Assembly: GCF_007830265.1 (NCBI RefSeq)
Contig: NZ_VLKE01000001.1
Location: 620,001 to 684,000, forward strand
Source: Micromonospora olivasterospora
GTDB taxonomy: Bacteria; Actinomycetota; Actinomycetes; Mycobacteriales; Micromonosporaceae
Length of the DNA: 64,000 bases
Reading direction: 5' to 3'
The translations under genes and the position numbers were made by a program. Below are positions 1 through 8,670 of the stretch, in pieces. Position 1 is the first letter of the stretch; each line of letters opens with the position of its first letter. Below the pieces are notes generated by a model that did no database searches, was not told the origin of the DNA, and worked only from the letters and a program-made list of their open reading frames with translations.

Positions 1-1612
1 CGCCGACTTCGGCGGCGAGGTCGAGCGCGGCCTGACCATGGTCGACGGGGTCGTGCTGCTGGTCGACGCCAGCGAGGGTCCGCTGCCGCAGACCCGCTTC
101 GTGCTGCGCAAGGCGCTGCGCGCCCGGCTGCCGATCATCCTCGTGATCAACAAGGTGGACCGGCCCGACGCCCGGATCAAGGAGGTCGTGGACGACACCT
201 ACGAGCTCTTCCTCGACCTGGACGCCGACGAGGAGCAGATCGACTTCCCGATCGTCTACGCCTGCGCCCGGGACGGCATCGCCTCCCTCACCCAGCCCGC
301 CGACGGCGCCGTACCGCAGGACAGCCACAACCTCGAGCCGCTGTTCCGCACCCTGCTCGACACCATCCCGCCGCCCGCCTACGAGGAGGACGCGCCCCTG
401 CAGGCGCACGTCACCAACCTCGACGCCTCGCCGTTCCTCGGCCGGCTGGCGCTGTGCCGCGTCCGGCAGGGCACCATCAAAAAGGGCCAGACCGTCGCCT
501 GGTGCCGTACCGACGGCAGCGCCCAGCGCGTGCGCATCTCCGAGCTGCTGATGACCGAGGGCCTGGAGCGCAAGCCCGCCGACTCGGCCGGTCCCGGCGA
601 CATCATCGCCGTCGCCGGCATCCCCGAGATCATGATCGGCGAGACGCTCGCCGACGCGGAGAACCCCACCCCGCTGCCGCTGATCACCGTCGACGAGCCC
701 GCCATCTCGATGACCATCGGCACCAACACCTCGCCGCTCGTCGGCCGGGTCAAGGGCGCCAAGGTCACCGCCCGCATGGTCAAGGACCGCCTCGACAAGG
801 AACTCGTCGGCAACGTCTCCCTGCGGGTGCTGCCCACCGAGCGGCCTGACGCCTGGGAGGTGCAGGGTCGCGGCGAGCTGGCCCTGGCCATCCTCGTCGA
901 GCAGATGCGCCGCGAGCAGTACGAGCTGACCGTCGGCAAGCCGCAGGTGGTCACCAAGGAGATCGACGGGAAGACCTGCGAGCCCGTCGAGCGGCTCACC
1001 ATCGACGCCCCCGAGGAGTACCTCGGCGCGATCACCCAGCTCCTGGCCACCCGCAAGGGCCGCATGGAGCAGCTGGTCAACCACGGCACCGGCTGGATCC
1101 GGATGGAGTGGCTGGTCCCGGCCCGCGGCCTGATCGGCTTCCGCACCGAGTTCCTCACCGAGACCCGGGGCACCGGCATCCTGCACCACGTCTTCGAGTC
1201 GTACGAGCCGTGGTTCGGCGAGCTGCGCACCCGCAACAACGGCTCGCTCGTCGCCGACCGCGCAGGCAGCGTCACCGCGTTCGCCATGACCAATCTTCAG
1301 GAGCGCGGCCAGCTCTTCGTCGAGCCGGGCACCGAGGTGTACGAGGGCATGATCGTCGGGGAGAACTCCCGCTCCGACGACATGGACGTCAACATCACCA
1401 AGGAGAAGAAGCTCACCAACATGCGCTCGTCGACCGCCGACGAGACCGAGAAGCTCATCCCGCCGCGCAAGCTGTCGCTGGAGCAGGCCCTGGAGTTCTG
1501 CCGCGAGGACGAGTGCGTCGAGGTCACCCCGGCGGCGGTGCGCATCCGCAAGGTGGTGCTGGACCAGACCGCCCGCGCCCGCGCGACCGCCCGCCGCAAG
1601 CACGCCGGCTGA
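1..1612 (+). CDS. typA: TypA/BipA ribosome-associated GTPase (5' truncated by window edge)
   Basis: Translational GTPase that binds the ribosome and assists assembly and stress adaptation. The reading frame is open from base 2; the first visible residues, [11 protein letters not shown], are the end of the G3 region of the G domain, so roughly the first 80 residues lie outside the window. The G4 motif NKVD is near visible residue 60. EF-Tu-like domain II, an EF-G-like domain ([17 protein letters not shown]) and the BipA C-terminal domain ([12 protein letters not shown]) follow in order. About 536 residues are visible, against roughly 610 in the family. The stop is followed within 15 nt by a strong hairpin, so this is probably the end of the transcription unit. 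Identity is secure; only the start is unseen. Confidence 0.96.
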   Translation, partial: ADFGGEVERGLTMVDGVVLLVDASEGPLPQTRFVLRKALRARLPIILVINKVDRPDARIKEVVDDTYELFLDLDADEEQIDFPIVYACARDGIASLTQPADGAVPQDSHNLEPLFRTLLDTIPPPAYEEDAPLQAHVTNLDASPFLGRLALCRVRQGTIKKGQTVAWCRTDGSAQRVRISELLMTEGLERKPADSAGPGDIIAVAGIPEIMIGETLADAENPTPLPLITVDEPAISMTIGTNTSPLVGRVKGAKVTARMVKDRLDKELVGNVSLRVLPTERPDAWEVQGRGELALAILVEQMRREQYELTVGKPQVVTKEIDGKTCEPVERLTIDAPEEYLGAITQLLATRKGRMEQLVNHGTGWIRMEWLVPARGLIGFRTEFLTETRGTGILHHVFESYEPWFGELRTRNNGSLVADRAGSVTAFAMTNLQERGQLFVEPGTEVYEGMIVGENSRSDDMDVNITKEKKLTNMRSSTADETEKLIPPRKLSLEQALEFCREDECVEVTPAAVRIRKVVLDQTARARATARRKHAG

Positions 1613-1625
1613 CCGACGGCGCACC

Positions 1626-1665
1626 ACGCGGGGCCGGGAGCCGACCAGGGCTCCCGGCCCCGCGT
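1626..1665 (+). terminator. Hairpin terminator after typA
   Basis: Perfect 17-bp inverted repeat (ACGCGGGGCCGGGAGCC and its complement) around a 6-nt loop, starting 14 nt after the typA stop. There is no U tract, as is usual for high-GC actinobacterial terminators. Confidence 0.75.
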
Positions 1666-1678
1666 CGTACCCGTCGGC

Positions 1679-1684
1679 TACGGT
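1679..1684 (+). promoter_or_regulatory. -10 element TACGGT, leaderless start
   Basis: TACGGT followed by exactly 7 nt and the ATG at 1692. This fits the TANNNT -10 consensus with transcription starting at or next to the start codon. Confidence 0.5.
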
Positions 1685-1691
1685 CACCGGC

Positions 1692-2552
1692 ATGACCTGG
1701 GACGAGCTCGACGCCCACCTGGACACGCTGCCCGGCACCGTCTCGGCGTACGCGGGCCGGCTCGACGCCGCCCCCACCTGGACCCGGCACCCCGACGCCA
1801 GCCACTACGCGGCGAGCACCATGAAGGTCGCCGTCCTGCTGGCCCTGCACCGGGCGGCCGAGGCCGGCACCCTCGACCTCGGCGCCCCCGTCGCCGTCCG
1901 CAACCGGTTCGACTCGGCGCTGCCCGGCGCACCCCGCTTCGCCAACGACCGGGACTACGACAACGACGAGACGGTCTGGCAGCGGGAGGGAGCGACCGCG
2001 CCGCTGCGCTGGCTCGCCGAGCGGATGATCGTCCGCTCCAGCAACCTGGCCACCAACATCTGCCTCCGCGAGGTCGGCCTGCCCGCCGTCGCCCGCGCCT
2101 GGCAGCTCGCCGGGGCCCGGCACAGCGTCACCGGCCGCGGCATCGAGGACTTCGCCGCCCGCGAGGCCGGCATCACCAACCTGGTCACCGCCGCAGACCT
2201 GGCCGCCCTGCTCGGCGGGCTGGCCGCCGGGGCCACCCGGCCCGGCCCGCTCGCCACCCCCGCCGCCTGCGCCGCCATGCTCGACGTCCTGCACGCCCAG
2301 GAGTTCCGTGAGGACCTCGCCGCCGGGCTGCCCGACGGCGTCCCGATCGCCCACAAGAACGGCTGGGTACGCGGCGTCCGGCACGGCGCCGGGGTCGTCT
2401 ACCCGCCCGACGCCCCGCCGTACGTGCTCGTCGTCTGCACCACCACCGACCTGGCCGAGGGCGAGGGGGCCGACGACGACGCCTGCCGCCTGCTCGCCGA
2501 CATCTCCGCCCGGGTCTGGGCCGCCCGCCACGACCTGACCGCCGCCGACTGA
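1692..2552 (+). CDS. Class A beta-lactamase-like serine hydrolase
   Basis: Protein of 286 aa with the penicillin-recognising fold. The nucleophile motif S42-T-M-K45 (SxxK) and S116-S-N118 (SxN) are visible, and the third box reads HKNGW instead of the usual KTG. It resembles class A beta-lactamases and related serine hydrolases. There is no export signal: the N-terminus (MTWDELDAHLDTL) is hydrophilic, which is unusual for a beta-lactamase, so a cytoplasmic esterase or peptidase role is possible. The ATG is chosen because a TANNNT -10 box lies 7 nt upstream. It ends 23 nt from the convergent phosphatase gene. Substrate unknown. Confidence 0.85.
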   Translation: MTWDELDAHLDTLPGTVSAYAGRLDAAPTWTRHPDASHYAASTMKVAVLLALHRAAEAGTLDLGAPVAVRNRFDSALPGAPRFANDRDYDNDETVWQREGATAPLRWLAERMIVRSSNLATNICLREVGLPAVARAWQLAGARHSVTGRGIEDFAAREAGITNLVTAADLAALLGGLAAGATRPGPLATPAACAAMLDVLHAQEFREDLAAGLPDGVPIAHKNGWVRGVRHGAGVVYPPDAPPYVLVVCTTTDLAEGEGADDDACRLLADISARVWAARHDLTAAD

Positions 2553-2575
2553 CGGGCCTGCCGGGCGGCCCCGCC

Positions 2576-3372
2576 TCAGTCCAGCAGGTTGTCCCGCAGC
2601 GCCGCCAGGTGCGCCCCGGTCAGCCCCAGCCCGTCCCGCAGATACCCGTCGAACGACCCGTGCACCCGCCGGACCTCGTCGTACGCGGCGTCCAGGTACT
2701 CCCCCCGCACCTCCAGCAGCGGCCGGATCGCCGCCTCCGCCAGCACGGGCTGCCGCGCCTGCATCGCCTGCAGGACGACCTCCCGCAGGCTCTCGGTCTG
2801 CGCGTTGGTACGCAGGTAGTCCGCCCGGATCGCCGCCTCGTCCACCCCGAGCGCGGTGAGCAGCACGACCGACAGCCACCCGGTGCGGTCCTTGCCGGCC
2901 GTGCAGTGGAACAGCAGCGGCAGGTTCTCCGCGTCGGCCGCCAGCCGCACCGCCGCGCCGAAGCTCGCCCGGGCTCCCTCCCCCGTGACGAACCAGCGGT
3001 AGATGGCCGCCATCGCCGCCGGGCTGCCCTGCACCGCCAGCGTCGCCTCCGCGCCCAGGTCGTGCCCCAGCAGCACCTCCGCCACCGCGGTGAAGACCGG
3101 GTGCGCGGCGTCGTACACGGGCAGGCGCACCACCCGCGGCTCGCCCACCAGCCGGTCCGCCGGGCCCGCCGCGATCTCCGAGTCGTCGCGCAGGTCCACC
3201 ACGCAGGCCAGCCCCAGCTTCTCCAGCACCGGCAGGTCCTCGTCGGTCAGCCGGCCAGCGCCGGCGTCCGGATCAGCCGGCCCGCCCGCACCCGCCTGCC
3301 GTCGGCCCCCACCATGCCGCCCAGGTCACGCGCGTTCGGCGCCCCGACCAGCGTCCAGTCCTGCCCCGTCAT
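2576..3372 (-). CDS. Tyrosine-protein phosphatase, apparent -1 frameshift near 3249
   Basis: Protein tyrosine/serine phosphatase of the actinobacterial PtpB-like type, with the P-loop HCTAGKDRTG (catalytic Cys and Arg). The natural start is ATG at 3372: MTGQDWTLVGAPNARDLGG carries the N-terminal NxRDLGG motif. That frame ends at a TGA at 3249-3247, just where the family continues with LTDEDLPVLEKLG. That continuation is present in the next frame (GTG at 3229 opens a 217-residue stretch). Adding one C in the GGC/TGACC context rejoins the two into a normal protein of about 265 aa. This is either a sequencing deletion or a recent pseudogene. If translated only from GTG 3229, the catalytic core survives but the N-terminal motif is lost. 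Confidence 0.8.
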
Positions 3373-3403
3373 CCGGCCTCCCCTGTCCGCACTCCGACCC
3401 GTA

Positions 3404-3409
3404 TAGGGT
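3404..3409 (+). promoter_or_regulatory. -10 element TAGGGT, leaderless start
   Basis: TAGGGT with exactly 7 nt to the ATG at 3417. It excludes the in-frame GTG at 3408, which overlaps the box. Confidence 0.5.
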
Positions 3410-3416
3410 GCCGCAC

Positions 3417-4514
3417 ATGACGATCGCCGCGGTACGCACCCACCGGCTCTCCGCGCCCCTGCACACCCCGTTCGTGACCGCGCTGCGCCGCACCACCACC
3501 ACCGACACCCTCGTCGTGGAGGTGGTCGACGGCGACGGACGGTCCGGATTCGGCGAGGCGCCGCAGGTCTGGCAGGTGACCGGCGCGTCGTTGGCCGGCG
3601 CCGAGGCGTGCGTCCGGGAGATGCTCGGCCCGCGCCTCGTCGGCCGCGACGCCGACGACCTGGTGGCCCGCTGCGCCGAGGTGTCCCGGGCGGTCGCCGG
3701 CAACGAGGCCGCCAAGGCGGCGGTGGACACCGCCCTGCACGACCTGGCGGCGCGCCGGCTCGGCGTACCCCTGGTGCGGCTGCTCGGCGGCACGGCCCTG
3801 CGCGTGCCGACGGACGTCACCCTGGCCGCCGGCGACGCCACCGACCTGGCCGCCGCCGCCCGGCAGCGGCGCGCCGAGGGCTTCTCCGTGCTGAAGCTGA
3901 AGGTGGGCACCGACGCGGCCGGCGACCTGGAGCGCGTCCGCGCGGTCCGCGCCGCCGTCGGCCCGCAGGTGCGGATCCGCCTGGACGCCAACCAGGGCTG
4001 GACGCCCCGCGAGGCGGTCCGGGTGATCCGCGGCATCGAGGACGCCGGCCTGGACGTGGAACTGGTGGAGCAGCCCGTCCCCCGCTGGGACCTCGACGGC
4101 CTGGCCTGGGTCAGCGACCGCGTCGGCCTGCCGATCCTCGCCGACGAGTCGGTGTTCGGGGTCCGCGACCTGGTCGAGGTGATCCGACGGCGGGCCGCCG
4201 ACATGGTCAACGTCAAGCTGGCCAAGTGCGGCGGCCTGCACCCCGCCCGCACGCTGCTCGACCTGGCCGCCGCACACGGCGTCGGCACGATCGTCGGGTC
4301 GATGATGGAGAGCCAGATCGGGCTGGGCGCCGCCGCCAGCCTGGTCGCCGCGTACGGCACCACCGCCGTGTCGGACCTCGACGCCGCCTGGTGGCTGGCG
4401 TGGTCGCCGGTGCGCGGCGGCATCCGGTACGACGGCGCGACCGTGGTGCTGCCCGACGCCCCCGGGCTCGGCATCACCGCCCTGGCTGAAGTAAACATGC
4501 AGCCGACCAGTTGA
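3417..4514 (+). CDS. ykfB: Dipeptide epimerase (L-Ala-D/L-Glu epimerase type, enolase superfamily)
   Basis: Protein of 365 aa in the mandelate racemase / muconate-lactonizing group. N-terminal capping domain at residues 1-120, then the barrel with catalytic KLK (VLKLKVG), the metal ligand region DANQGW, E in ELVEQP, D in LADESVF, and the second-side lysine in NVKLAKCGG. The C-terminal SDLDAAWWL carries the DxD motif typical of dipeptide epimerases, which bind the amino group of a dipeptide. Family role: epimerises L-Ala-D-Glu released from peptidoglycan. The next gene is an NlpC/P60 peptidase, the partner of YkfB in Bacillus, which supports a murein-peptide recycling role. Exact dipeptide specificity cannot be read from the sequence. 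Confidence 0.88.
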   Translation: MTIAAVRTHRLSAPLHTPFVTALRRTTTTDTLVVEVVDGDGRSGFGEAPQVWQVTGASLAGAEACVREMLGPRLVGRDADDLVARCAEVSRAVAGNEAAKAAVDTALHDLAARRLGVPLVRLLGGTALRVPTDVTLAAGDATDLAAAARQRRAEGFSVLKLKVGTDAAGDLERVRAVRAAVGPQVRIRLDANQGWTPREAVRVIRGIEDAGLDVELVEQPVPRWDLDGLAWVSDRVGLPILADESVFGVRDLVEVIRRRAADMVNVKLAKCGGLHPARTLLDLAAAHGVGTIVGSMMESQIGLGAAASLVAAYGTTAVSDLDAAWWLAWSPVRGGIRYDGATVVLPDAPGLGITALAEVNMQPTS

Positions 4515-4539
4515 ATACCGGCGAAAACTTTCATATGGT
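4511..4539 (+). promoter_or_regulatory. Sigma-70-type promoter for the NlpC/P60 gene
   Basis: TTGAAT (4511-4516), 17-nt spacer, TATGGT (4534-4539). The -35 overlaps the stop of the epimerase gene. A short dyad GTCACC-TGAG-GGTGAC lies at the expected transcript start and may be an operator. Confidence 0.5.
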
Positions 4540-4567
4540 CACCTGAGGGTGACACCTCAAGCTGGGG

Positions 4568-5497
4568 GTGGGCGTGGAACTGCAACCAGGCCGGGAGGCC
4601 GTCGTCCGGGTCGCGGTCGCGACCCTCTGGACCGCCCCCGAGGCGGTCCGTCCCGTCGACCGTCCCGCCCTCGACGCGCACGCCGACGTGGCCGCGTGGA
4701 TCGCCGGGATGGACGCCGACCAGCAGGTCGGCGAGTGCGCGCTCAGCCAACTTCTGCTCGGCGAGCGGGTGCTGGTCACCGAGCTGCGGCCCGACGGCTG
4801 GGCGCACGTCGTGGCCGTCGAGCAGCCGGCCGCCCAGCTCGACCCGCGCGGCTACCCGGGATGGCTGCCGGCCGCCCAGCTCGCCCCGCTTCCCGGCGAG
4901 GCCCCCGACCCCGCGGACGCCCCGCTGGTCGTCGACGCGACCGTCACCGCCCTGCGCAGCGCGCCCGGCGGCGAGCCGCTCCTGCCCGGGGTCGTCCTCG
5001 GCACCCGGCTCACCCCCGCCGGCCCGCCCGTCGACGGCTGGCGCCCCGTGCGCGCCCCGGGCCACGACCGCCCGCTCTGGCTGCCGGACGGGCACGTCGT
5101 GCCCCTGCCGACCGCGCCGCCGTCCGCGCCGGAGGTGCTCGCCGTGGCCGGCCGGCTGCGCGACGTCGTGTACGTCTGGGGCGGCGTCTCGGCCTACGGG
5201 ATCGACTGCTCCGGCCTGGTCCACCTGGCGTGGCGGCGGTTCGGGGTGACGTTGCCGCGCGACGCCGACGACCAGGCCGTGGCTACCACCCCGCTGCCGC
5301 CCGGCACCGAGCGCCCCGGCGACCTCTACTTCTTCGCCCGCCCTGGCAGGAAGATCCACCACATCGGGATCGTCAGCGCCGCGCCGCAGGGCGAGTACCG
5401 GCGGATGCTGCATGCCTGCTACAAGCAGCGCGAGGTGCTGGAGGAGGCGCTGCCGGACGAGCGCACCGCGACTCTGGTCGGCGCGCACCGGGTCTGA
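4568..5497 (+). CDS. NlpC/P60 cell-wall peptidase (YkfC-like)
   Basis: Protein of 309 aa. N-terminal half (about 1-180) resembles paired SH3-like domains (VTALRSAPGG ... PLWLPDGHVV). The C-terminal NlpC/P60 domain has the catalytic Cys214 in GIDCSGLVHLAW and His264/265 in KIHHIGIV. Family role: cleaves the D-gamma-Glu-diaminopimelate bond in wall peptides. No signal peptide is visible, so it probably acts in the cytoplasm on imported muropeptides, as YkfC does. It lies 53 nt downstream of the epimerase gene and has its own promoter candidate. GTG 4568 is used; GTG 4574 is an equally possible start. Confidence 0.85.
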   Translation: MGVELQPGREAVVRVAVATLWTAPEAVRPVDRPALDAHADVAAWIAGMDADQQVGECALSQLLLGERVLVTELRPDGWAHVVAVEQPAAQLDPRGYPGWLPAAQLAPLPGEAPDPADAPLVVDATVTALRSAPGGEPLLPGVVLGTRLTPAGPPVDGWRPVRAPGHDRPLWLPDGHVVPLPTAPPSAPEVLAVAGRLRDVVYVWGGVSAYGIDCSGLVHLAWRRFGVTLPRDADDQAVATTPLPPGTERPGDLYFFARPGRKIHHIGIVSAAPQGEYRRMLHACYKQREVLEEALPDERTATLVGAHRV

Positions 5498-5509
5498 CCG
5501 CGTACGCGG

Positions 5510-5546
5510 AGGAGGGGCGCCGCCCGTTTCCGGGGCCGCCCCTCCT
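5510..5546. terminator. Bidirectional hairpin between convergent genes
   Basis: Inverted repeat AGGAGGGGCG / CGCCCCTCCT with a GC-rich loop, lying between the ends of the NlpC/P60 gene and terC. Confidence 0.6.
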
Positions 5547-5564
5547 TGACGCGTCGTGGGTCCG

Positions 5565-6560
5565 TCAGCGGGCCGCGGCCAGCTCGCGGCGCCGGTCCCG
5601 GGCCGACTTGACCAGGCTGGCTGCGGTCGCCGCGGACAGCGTGCCGAGGATGACCACCAGGGACAGCCAGATCGGGATGTGCGGCGCCCAGCCCACCGGC
5701 TGCCCGCCGTTGACGAACGGCAGGTTGTTGTCGGCCAGGGCCTCCAGCGCGAGCTTGACCCCGATGAAGCCGAGCACCACGGCCAGCCCGACGCTGAGGT
5801 AGATCAGCCGGTCCAGCAGCCCGCCCAGCAGGAAGTACAACTGGCGCAGCCCCATCAGCGCGAAGACGTTCGCGGTGAAGACCAGATACGGCTCCTGGGT
5901 GATGCCGAAGATGGCCGGGATCGAGTCCAGCGCGAAGATCAGGTCGGTGGTGCCGATCGCGATCATGACGATCAGCATCGGGGTGAACAGCCGGCGGCTG
6001 TTCTCGTGAGTGATCATCTTCGCGCCGTCGTAGTCCTTGGAGATCGGCAGCGCCCGGCGGCTCCACCGGATCAGGACGTTCTCGCTGAACTCGTCCTCGT
6101 CGGGCTCACCCTGCCGCAGCAGGTTGACCGCGGTGTAGATGAGGAACGCGCCGAAGATGTAGAAGACCCAGGTGAACTGGGAGATCAGCGCCGCGCCGGC
6201 GGCGATGAACCCGCCGCGCATCACCAGCGCCAGCACGATGCCGATCAGCAGCACCTTCTGTTGGTACTGCCGGGGCACCGCGAAGCGGGCCATGATGATC
6301 ACGAAGACGAAGAGGTTGTCGACCGAGAGGCTGTACTCGGTGAGCCAGCCCGTGTAGAACTGGCCGGCCACGCTGGGGCCCGAGGTGAGCCACAGGCCGA
6401 CGCCGAAGAGCAGCGCCAGCCCGACGTAGAAGCCCACCCACAGGCTCGACTCCCGGACGCTGGGCTCGTGCGGCCGCCGACCGATGATGAGCAGGTCGAC
6501 GAGCAGGACCGCCGTCAGCGCGACGAGCGTTGCCGCCCACACCAATCCGGACACGTTCAA
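5565..6560 (-). CDS. TerC family integral membrane protein (metal exporter)
   Basis: Protein of 331 aa with about nine membrane segments. Hallmarks of TerC/Alx proteins are visible: conserved acidic residues in LTEYSLSVDNLFVFVII and ALDSIPAIFGIT. Recent work links the family to manganese export and to metallating secreted enzymes. TTG at 6560 is chosen because GGAGG lies 6 nt upstream; GTG at 6554 is the alternative. The leader upstream matches the yybP-ykoY manganese riboswitch, which independently supports a manganese role. The family is also named for tellurite resistance, but no other ter genes are present here. Confidence 0.92.
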   Translation of the reverse strand: MNVSGLVWAATLVALTAVLLVDLLIIGRRPHEPSVRESSLWVGFYVGLALLFGVGLWLTSGPSVAGQFYTGWLTEYSLSVDNLFVFVIIMARFAVPRQYQQKVLLIGIVLALVMRGGFIAAGAALISQFTWVFYIFGAFLIYTAVNLLRQGEPDEDEFSENVLIRWSRRALPISKDYDGAKMITHENSRRLFTPMLIVMIAIGTTDLIFALDSIPAIFGITQEPYLVFTANVFALMGLRQLYFLLGGLLDRLIYLSVGLAVVLGFIGVKLALEALADNNLPFVNGGQPVGWAPHIPIWLSLVVILGTLSAATAASLVKSARDRRRELAAAR

Positions 6561-6634
6561 CTCAATCCTCCGGCAGACACGCGGCGTCGGGCACACCGTA
6601 CGCTCCGTGCGGGGCGTCTGGTGCGGCGACGCGG

Positions 6635-6770
6635 ACAGTGGTGACTGTCGGAGGTCTCTTCCGTCGCCGCCCGGCAGACGGTCGGCGACCAACGGAGCCG
6701 GGTCGCGCCACCGAGGGGGCCGGCGGTCGACCGTGCTGACGACTCCGTCGCGGGGGAATACTCCCCTCCT
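6635..6770 (-). ncRNA. yybP-ykoY (Mn2+) riboswitch upstream of terC
   Basis: Read on the minus strand, the leader starts with the L1 signature GGGGAGTA (6766-6759) and ends with the L3-type signature GAGACCT (6658-6652) set in a CGGAAGAGACCTCCG stem-loop. These two elements normally dock side by side and bind Mn2+. Between them are GC-rich segments able to form the P2/P4 helices. A perfect GACAGT/ACTGTC hairpin (6649-6634) lies between aptamer and TTG start and could be the expression platform. Known regulon of this class: TerC/Alx-type exporters. A covariance-model search would settle it. Confidence 0.75.
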
Positions 6771-6958
6771 TCGGGCCCATTGTTCACCATGACCAGCCCG
6801 GACCGCATCTCCGGGCCCCCCGGTTCGGCGCTCCGACCTGGCGACGGTGACGAGTGTCTCTGCGCACAGTGCTTCCTAGGAGGCCAGTTCACCTCGGCCG
6901 GACGCGCTGCCCGGGGCCCACCGCGCGGGCCCCCACGGCCCATGGCAGGCTCTCGGGC

Positions 6959-7252
6959 ATGGTGCTTGAGGTCGCGCTGATCGACGTGACGCCCGGACAC
7001 GAGGACGACTTCGCCGCCGCGTACGCGCGCGGACGCGAGATCCTCGCCGGCACGCCCGGCTGCCGGTCGGTGCGGATGACCCGAGGGATCGAGTCGCCGT
7101 CGCGGTTCGTACTGCTCGTGGAGTGGGACTCCGTCGCGGCCCACGAGGAGAACTTCCGGGCCACGGAGCGGTTCCAGCAGTGGCGGGCGCTGATCGGCCC
7201 GCACTTCGCCAACCCGCCGCTGGTCGAGCACTTCGTCGACGTCCCGGCCTGA
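6959..7252 (+). CDS. ABM-domain (antibiotic biosynthesis monooxygenase-like) protein
   Basis: Small ferredoxin-like protein of 97 aa with the ABM pattern: beta strand EVALIDVTPG, helix DDFAAAYARGREIL, strand GCRSVRMTRG, and FVLLVEWDSVAAHEENFRAT. Such proteins are small cofactor-independent monooxygenases or dimeric ligand-binding proteins. ATG at 6959 is supported by a -10-like CAGGCT 7 nt upstream. It stands alone, divergent from terC. Substrate unknown. Confidence 0.85.
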   Translation: MVLEVALIDVTPGHEDDFAAAYARGREILAGTPGCRSVRMTRGIESPSRFVLLVEWDSVAAHEENFRATERFQQWRALIGPHFANPPLVEHFVDVPA

Positions 7253-7555
7253 GCGTCGGCCCCGGCCCGTCCCGGGCCCCGGACTCCGCGTCCGGGCTGC
7301 GCTGTCGTACCCCCGGGTTAACGTACCCCCGCATGCGCCGGTCGCCGGTGCCGGCGGGTTCGGGGCCGCCGGGCCCGGCGGCGGCGGGCTCGGGGCCGCC
7401 GGGCCCGACGGCGGCGCGCGCCGATCCGGCAGGCCCGCGAACTGGCCCGTCATCACGCCGTCCCGGCCGCTCCGGCTCGACGCCGTTCGTGACGGGCACG
7501 CCTGTTCCACGCCGGCCCCGCTCGGCGGCCTGGGCGCCACCTCGTTTCGGCGGCC
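7253..7555. other. Intergenic, GC-repeat rich, no supported gene
   Basis: Contains a direct repeat CGTACCCCC at about 7305 and 7321 and two copies of a 30-bp unit beginning CGGGGCCGCCGGGCCC at 7361 and 7391. A short reading frame starts at ATG 7332 with TAACGT upstream, but its Gly/Pro/Ala-rich product resembles no protein I know. Confidence 0.5.
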
Positions 7556-8533
7556 TCAGTCGGGGGACGGCCGGGGGCGGGGCACCACCGCCGTGTCCTC
7601 CGCACCGCCAGCCGGGGGCAGCGGGCGGCCACCCGGGGCGGGCAGCACCGGATCATCACGCCGGGCCAGCAGCGCCGGGTCGTCGGCCAGCCGGGCCAGC
7701 AGCGCCGTCGTCTCCGCCGCCGGCAGCGCGGCGTCGAGCAGCCGGTCGACCACCGCGTCGTACCAGGCCAGATCGGCGGCCGAGACCAGCCGGACGTCGG
7801 TGGTCAGCGCCTCGAGCATGACGGTGCGGGGGTCGGCCGGGTCCGGGAACGAGTACCGGGAGAACGGGGTCAGCGGGTGGGCGCCGCCCGCGGTCACGCC
7901 GGGCGGCACCACCCGGATCGTCACGTGCGGCTTCGCCGCCAGGGCGACCAGGTGCCGCAACTGCTCGCGCCAGATGTCGTCCGGCACCCCACCCGGGTCG
8001 CACGCGGCCAACTCCAGCAGCGCCGTGTACTGGGGCGGATCGGCCCGGTGCAGCACCTCCTGCCGGATCAGCCGGGCCCGCACGTCGGCCTCCACGTCCA
8101 CGGCGCGGTCGAGCAGCCGGGCAACCCCGAGCCGCAGCCGGGCGTACGCCGGGGTCTGCAGCAGGCCCGGGACGACGGCGAGCTGGTACTCCACCACCGT
8201 CGCCGCACCGCCCTCCAGCTCGGCGTAGGCGCGCTGCCGCTCGCCCATCCCGCCGAGCGTCTTCCACCAGCCCCGGCCGGTCGCCGCATCCCGGGCGATG
8301 GCGACCAGCATGTCGCGCTCCGGCGGGGGCACCTGGTAGACGTCCAGCAGGTCGAGCACGTCGGCGAGGTCCGGCCGGCTCTGGCCCAGCTCGATGCGGG
8401 ACAGCTTCGACGTCGAGGCCCAGCCCAGCCGGTCGCAGACCTGCTCCAGCGTCAACTCCTCGCGTCTGCGCAACTGGCGCAGCTCAGCGCCCAGGCGCGC
8501 CCGTCGGATCACCGGACTCGTTGGCAACGACAT
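7556..8533 (-). CDS. XRE-family HTH regulator with DUF5753 domain
   Basis: Protein of 325 aa. N-terminal helix-turn-helix at about residues 12-70 (LGAELRQLRRREELTLEQVCDRLGWASTSKLSRIELGQ), then the DUF5753 ligand-type domain (residues about 95-280, with VPGLLQTPAYAR and HVTIRVVPPGV). This architecture is abundant in Streptomyces and Micromonospora. Members often pair with a small DUF397 protein, which is absent here. The C-terminal 40 residues are Pro/Gly-rich and disordered. It stands alone, so the target is unknown. Confidence 0.92.
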   Translation of the reverse strand: MSLPTSPVIRRARLGAELRQLRRREELTLEQVCDRLGWASTSKLSRIELGQSRPDLADVLDLLDVYQVPPPERDMLVAIARDAATGRGWWKTLGGMGERQRAYAELEGGAATVVEYQLAVVPGLLQTPAYARLRLGVARLLDRAVDVEADVRARLIRQEVLHRADPPQYTALLELAACDPGGVPDDIWREQLRHLVALAAKPHVTIRVVPPGVTAGGAHPLTPFSRYSFPDPADPRTVMLEALTTDVRLVSAADLAWYDAVVDRLLDAALPAAETTALLARLADDPALLARRDDPVLPAPGGRPLPPAGGAEDTAVVPRPRPSPD

Positions 8534-8670
8534 CCCCGCCTCCCAGGACGGAGATTAGGGCACGACGATCACTGTGTGCAATACCTTGCTCGCTTACCGC
8601 AATTGAACGGTCGCGCCGGCCGATCCTCAAGGATGGGTGCCCGGCAAGGCTCGGCCGGCGCCCACCGGGC

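Noticed and set aside
4515..4567. c-di-AMP riboswitch before the NlpC/P60 gene
   Set aside because: Such switches often precede wall hydrolase genes, but the gap is only 53 nt, too short for the aptamer; a simple promoter is visible instead.
7332..7600. Possible small leaderless gene (TAACGT, 8 nt, ATG 7332)
   Set aside because: The product is low-complexity Gly/Pro/Ala sequence running into the XRE gene's 3' end, with no recognisable family.
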